This document shows, piece after piece, positions 61,930 through 64,000 of a stretch of DNA of 64,000 nt. Source of the stretch: Nothophaeocryptopus gaeumannii. Lineage: Eukaryota > Ascomycota > Dothideomycetes > Mycosphaerellales > Mycosphaerellaceae. The DNA lies in NCBI GenBank assembly GCA_031771865.1, contig JASISA010000041.1:1736001-1800000 (forward strand), read 5' to 3'. The number at the start of each line of letters is the position of its first letter. Position 1 is the stretch's first letter. The notes under the pieces were generated by a model, which did not search any database, was not told where the DNA came from, and worked only from the letters and a program-made list of their open reading frames with translations. The position numbers and the translations under genes are program-made.

Positions 61930-63174
61930 TCATGCGGTGGCGGTGTTGACGTTGGCAGATCCCTCTGCGGTCGAAGGCTCGGCGTCGACGTCTGGCTTAC
62001 CCTCGGTTGGAGCGTTCGGGTCCTCATCCTCCTTGCCCGGGCTATCAATCGCGACCTTAACGGCGATCTCGCGACCCTCGATCTCCTTGCCGTTCATATC
62101 AGTGCAGGCCTTCTCTTGCATCTCGGTGCTACCGAGGGTCACGAATCCAAAACCGCGTCCCTTGCGTGGCTCGTTGCGTGCTTGCAGCTTGCGGACCATG
62201 AACTTGGGGATAGGGCGGAGAGCGATCTTGGCGCCGGTAGGCTGGTAGTCGGCGAAGATTTCAAGGAGCTAGGAATAAGAAGTCAGCAGGCATGTTGCAT
62301 AGAGCTGGAAGTGGCTGGTGGCTTACCTTCTCCTCGCGGAGATCGTAGGGCAGGTTGGCAACCATGATCTTGTTCTTGCTTGGGATGCCGTCCTCTGGTG
62401 GGCCACGCTGCTTGCGTGGGCGCTGAACATTCGTCTTCCCGGCGCTGTCAACGCTGAGACCCTCTTCGCCATCTTTCGCAGTAAGAGCCTCGTTGGTAGT
62501 GCTGGTCAATGGGTTGGCCTGGGCAGGGATATTGGTTGGGGCGCCGTTCACTGTCTCGCCATCCACGCCCTCGCCGTTGGTCTGGCCCTTGCGGCCACCG
62601 CGTGCAGAGCGACCGCCACGTCCACGGCCACGACCGCGGCCGCGGGTGGAGGAGCGACGGCGCTGCTGGCCCTCTCCGGCCTCGGCAGTCTCTGTGGTCT
62701 TCTCGCCAGCCGGCTCCGGCTTGCGGGCGAGCTGGACGGAGACCTTGCGGTCGAGGATGGACTTGCCGTTCAGCTCGTTGATGGCACGCTCTGCCTCGGA
62801 AGGCGTCGACACGTCAACGAAGGCGTAGCCGACTGGACGGGTGGTGCGTGGGTTGGTTGGGATAGATGTGGTTTCGCTGCCATCATACGTCAGCTGCGAC
62901 TACTTTGCGCGAAGTGCGAAGCCTGGAAAAGGCAGGTATGAACGTACACAAGGTAGTCCTTGAAGAACTCCTTCAACTCTCCCTCAGTGGTCGCGTACGC
63001 GAGGTTTCCAATGTAGAGTCTCCGACCCTCGGCGGCGCTGGCAATGACGGCCTCGTTCTGCGATGCGTTGATGGGCTTATCGCCGCCAGCACCGACGCTG
63101 GCGCCTTCAGCAGTGGCACTTGGCTCGTTGAGGGTGGTGTTTGCCATTTGGGCGGTGGCAGCTTCGACAGACAT
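61930..63174 (-). CDS. RNA-binding protein with two RRMs and an RG-rich linker
   Basis: Three exons, 63174-62948, 62876-62327 and 62268-61930 (introns 71 and 58 nt), 371 residues. RRM1 at about 52-130: RRLYIGNLAYATTEGELKEFF (RNP2) and GYAFVDVST (RNP1), the intron falling between them. A linker of about 100 residues holds RGRGRGRGRGGRSARGGRKG. RRM2 at about 235-335: NKIMVANLPYDLREEKLLEIF and KGRGFGFVTL. Each intron is in phase and links conserved parts. The N-terminus (MSVEAATAQMANTTL) is Ala/Thr rich. Similar two-RRM proteins act in RNA processing or translation in fungi; a closer role cannot be given. RG repeats may be methylated. Confidence 0.85.
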
Positions 63175-64000
63175 TTGTGTGGATGTTGATGACACGAAGT
63201 GTTCTGTTAATGTGCGATTGGCTTTGGTGGTGGACGAAGCTGAGGAAACTGGATTGAGCTGTTCACAGATGATCGTTAGCTTCCATGTCATCTAACTCTG
63301 ACAGCACGCGCCAGACGGGTAGATATTGCGTGCGGACGGGCTGGTGGACTCACGAGGGAGAGTTGATGCCTAGCTTCGTGGGCTGATCCGTTGAGTGTTG
63401 GCTTGAGTAATTGAGGAGATGTTGTTGACAGTATCTGGATAGGGGAAGAAGTTCGACGACGGCTGGAGGTTTTTGGAAGGCAGGCTACACTAAGACAATG
63501 CCAAGCTTTCAGGGTGTTGGAAATTGGGGAAAGCGCGAACCAATCCAATCAAGGTGGAGACACGCGACAGCGGCGGATGGTTCACCAGCGCTCAAACTTT
63601 CATGCCCGCCACCGGCTCCGGCTCCTGATGCATATGTCAGTGAACCACCGTAGTCTCATCATCGATATACATATATCATACAGCTTGTGAACAGTGCTGC
63701 AGCTGGTGAACGAATACCATCCATCAGATGCCTCTTGCCCTAGCTGCTGAGCATCGTGGTACTGCCGGAAGGCGTGAACATGTCTGTAGCATCGGCAGGG
63801 TCGGGGCAGGTCGATGGAAAGCAGAAGCACAAGCAAGCAGACCGGTATGCCGATTCATTCACTTCCCGCTGATCTTCACATCCTGCTCCAATTGGAGCGT
63901 TGCCCTTCACGCACACAAACAAATCCATACACCTTCACACGCATCTTCATTCATACATGAGGCTCGTCTGACATACCCACTTATAGATCTCGAATCCGGT
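63175..64000. other. right-hand intergenic end of the window
   Basis: About 825 bases upstream of the RNA-binding gene; contains its promoter. Open frames are short and unconvincing. The next gene may lie beyond the window. Confidence 0.35.

Overview
The window looks like nuclear DNA of a filamentous ascomycete, most likely a Dothideomycete (inference). Genes are dense on both strands. Introns are short (about 45-120 nt) with GTNNGN donors and CTNAC-type branch sites. The proteins are of fungal type: Zn2Cys6-type factor, HeLo domain, P450, GH18, SIN1/AVO1, Cid1-type transferase. I saw no prokaryotic operon, rRNA, CRISPR array or convincing tRNA. Intron-exon structures were built by eye from splice signals and reading phase; every spliced total given divides by three.

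Layout, left to right. 0.3-9.2 kb: V-ATPase c' subunit (VMA11); a 1,247-residue HeLo-like / pseudokinase / trypsin-like protein, the most unusual gene here; mitochondrial D-lactate dehydrogenase; a CCDC97-like splicing-associated protein. 9.6-18.4 kb: a small membrane protein; a protein with two RFX/RSC9-like repeats; a short-chain dehydrogenase; a coiled-coil tail-anchored protein whose last codons lie in a 61-bp tandem triplication; a TauD-type dioxygenase. 19.3-27.8 kb: a Cid1/CutA-like nucleotidyltransferase; an isochorismatase-fold hydrolase; a repeat-domain protein; a second isochorismatase-fold gene with an internal deletion. 28.2-38.6 kb: succinate/fumarate carrier, dihydrofolate reductase, an RBR ubiquitin ligase, a 2.3-kb repeat-bearing gene-poor stretch, TORC2 subunit SIN1/AVO1 and a PRCC protein.

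38.6-51 kb is the accessory-like part: a decayed FAD monooxygenase, a secreted orphan, a P450 with a GC-AG intron, a small orphan, a transcription factor with only half a zinc cluster, a LURP/tubby-like protein, a MITE-like element and a frame-broken secreted peptide. 51-64 kb returns to housekeeping: ArfGAP (GCS1), GH18 hydrolase, amidohydrolase, OMA1 protease, a RING-finger protein, ETF-beta and a two-RRM RNA-binding protein.

Several genes serve mitochondrial metabolism or quality control (D-lactate dehydrogenase, SFC1, ETF-beta, OMA1). They are dispersed and on their own promoters, so no biosynthetic cluster is indicated. The best candidate for something under-described is the HeLo-pseudokinase-protease protein at 1814-5557, which joins an MLKL-like front end to a complete serine-protease triad.
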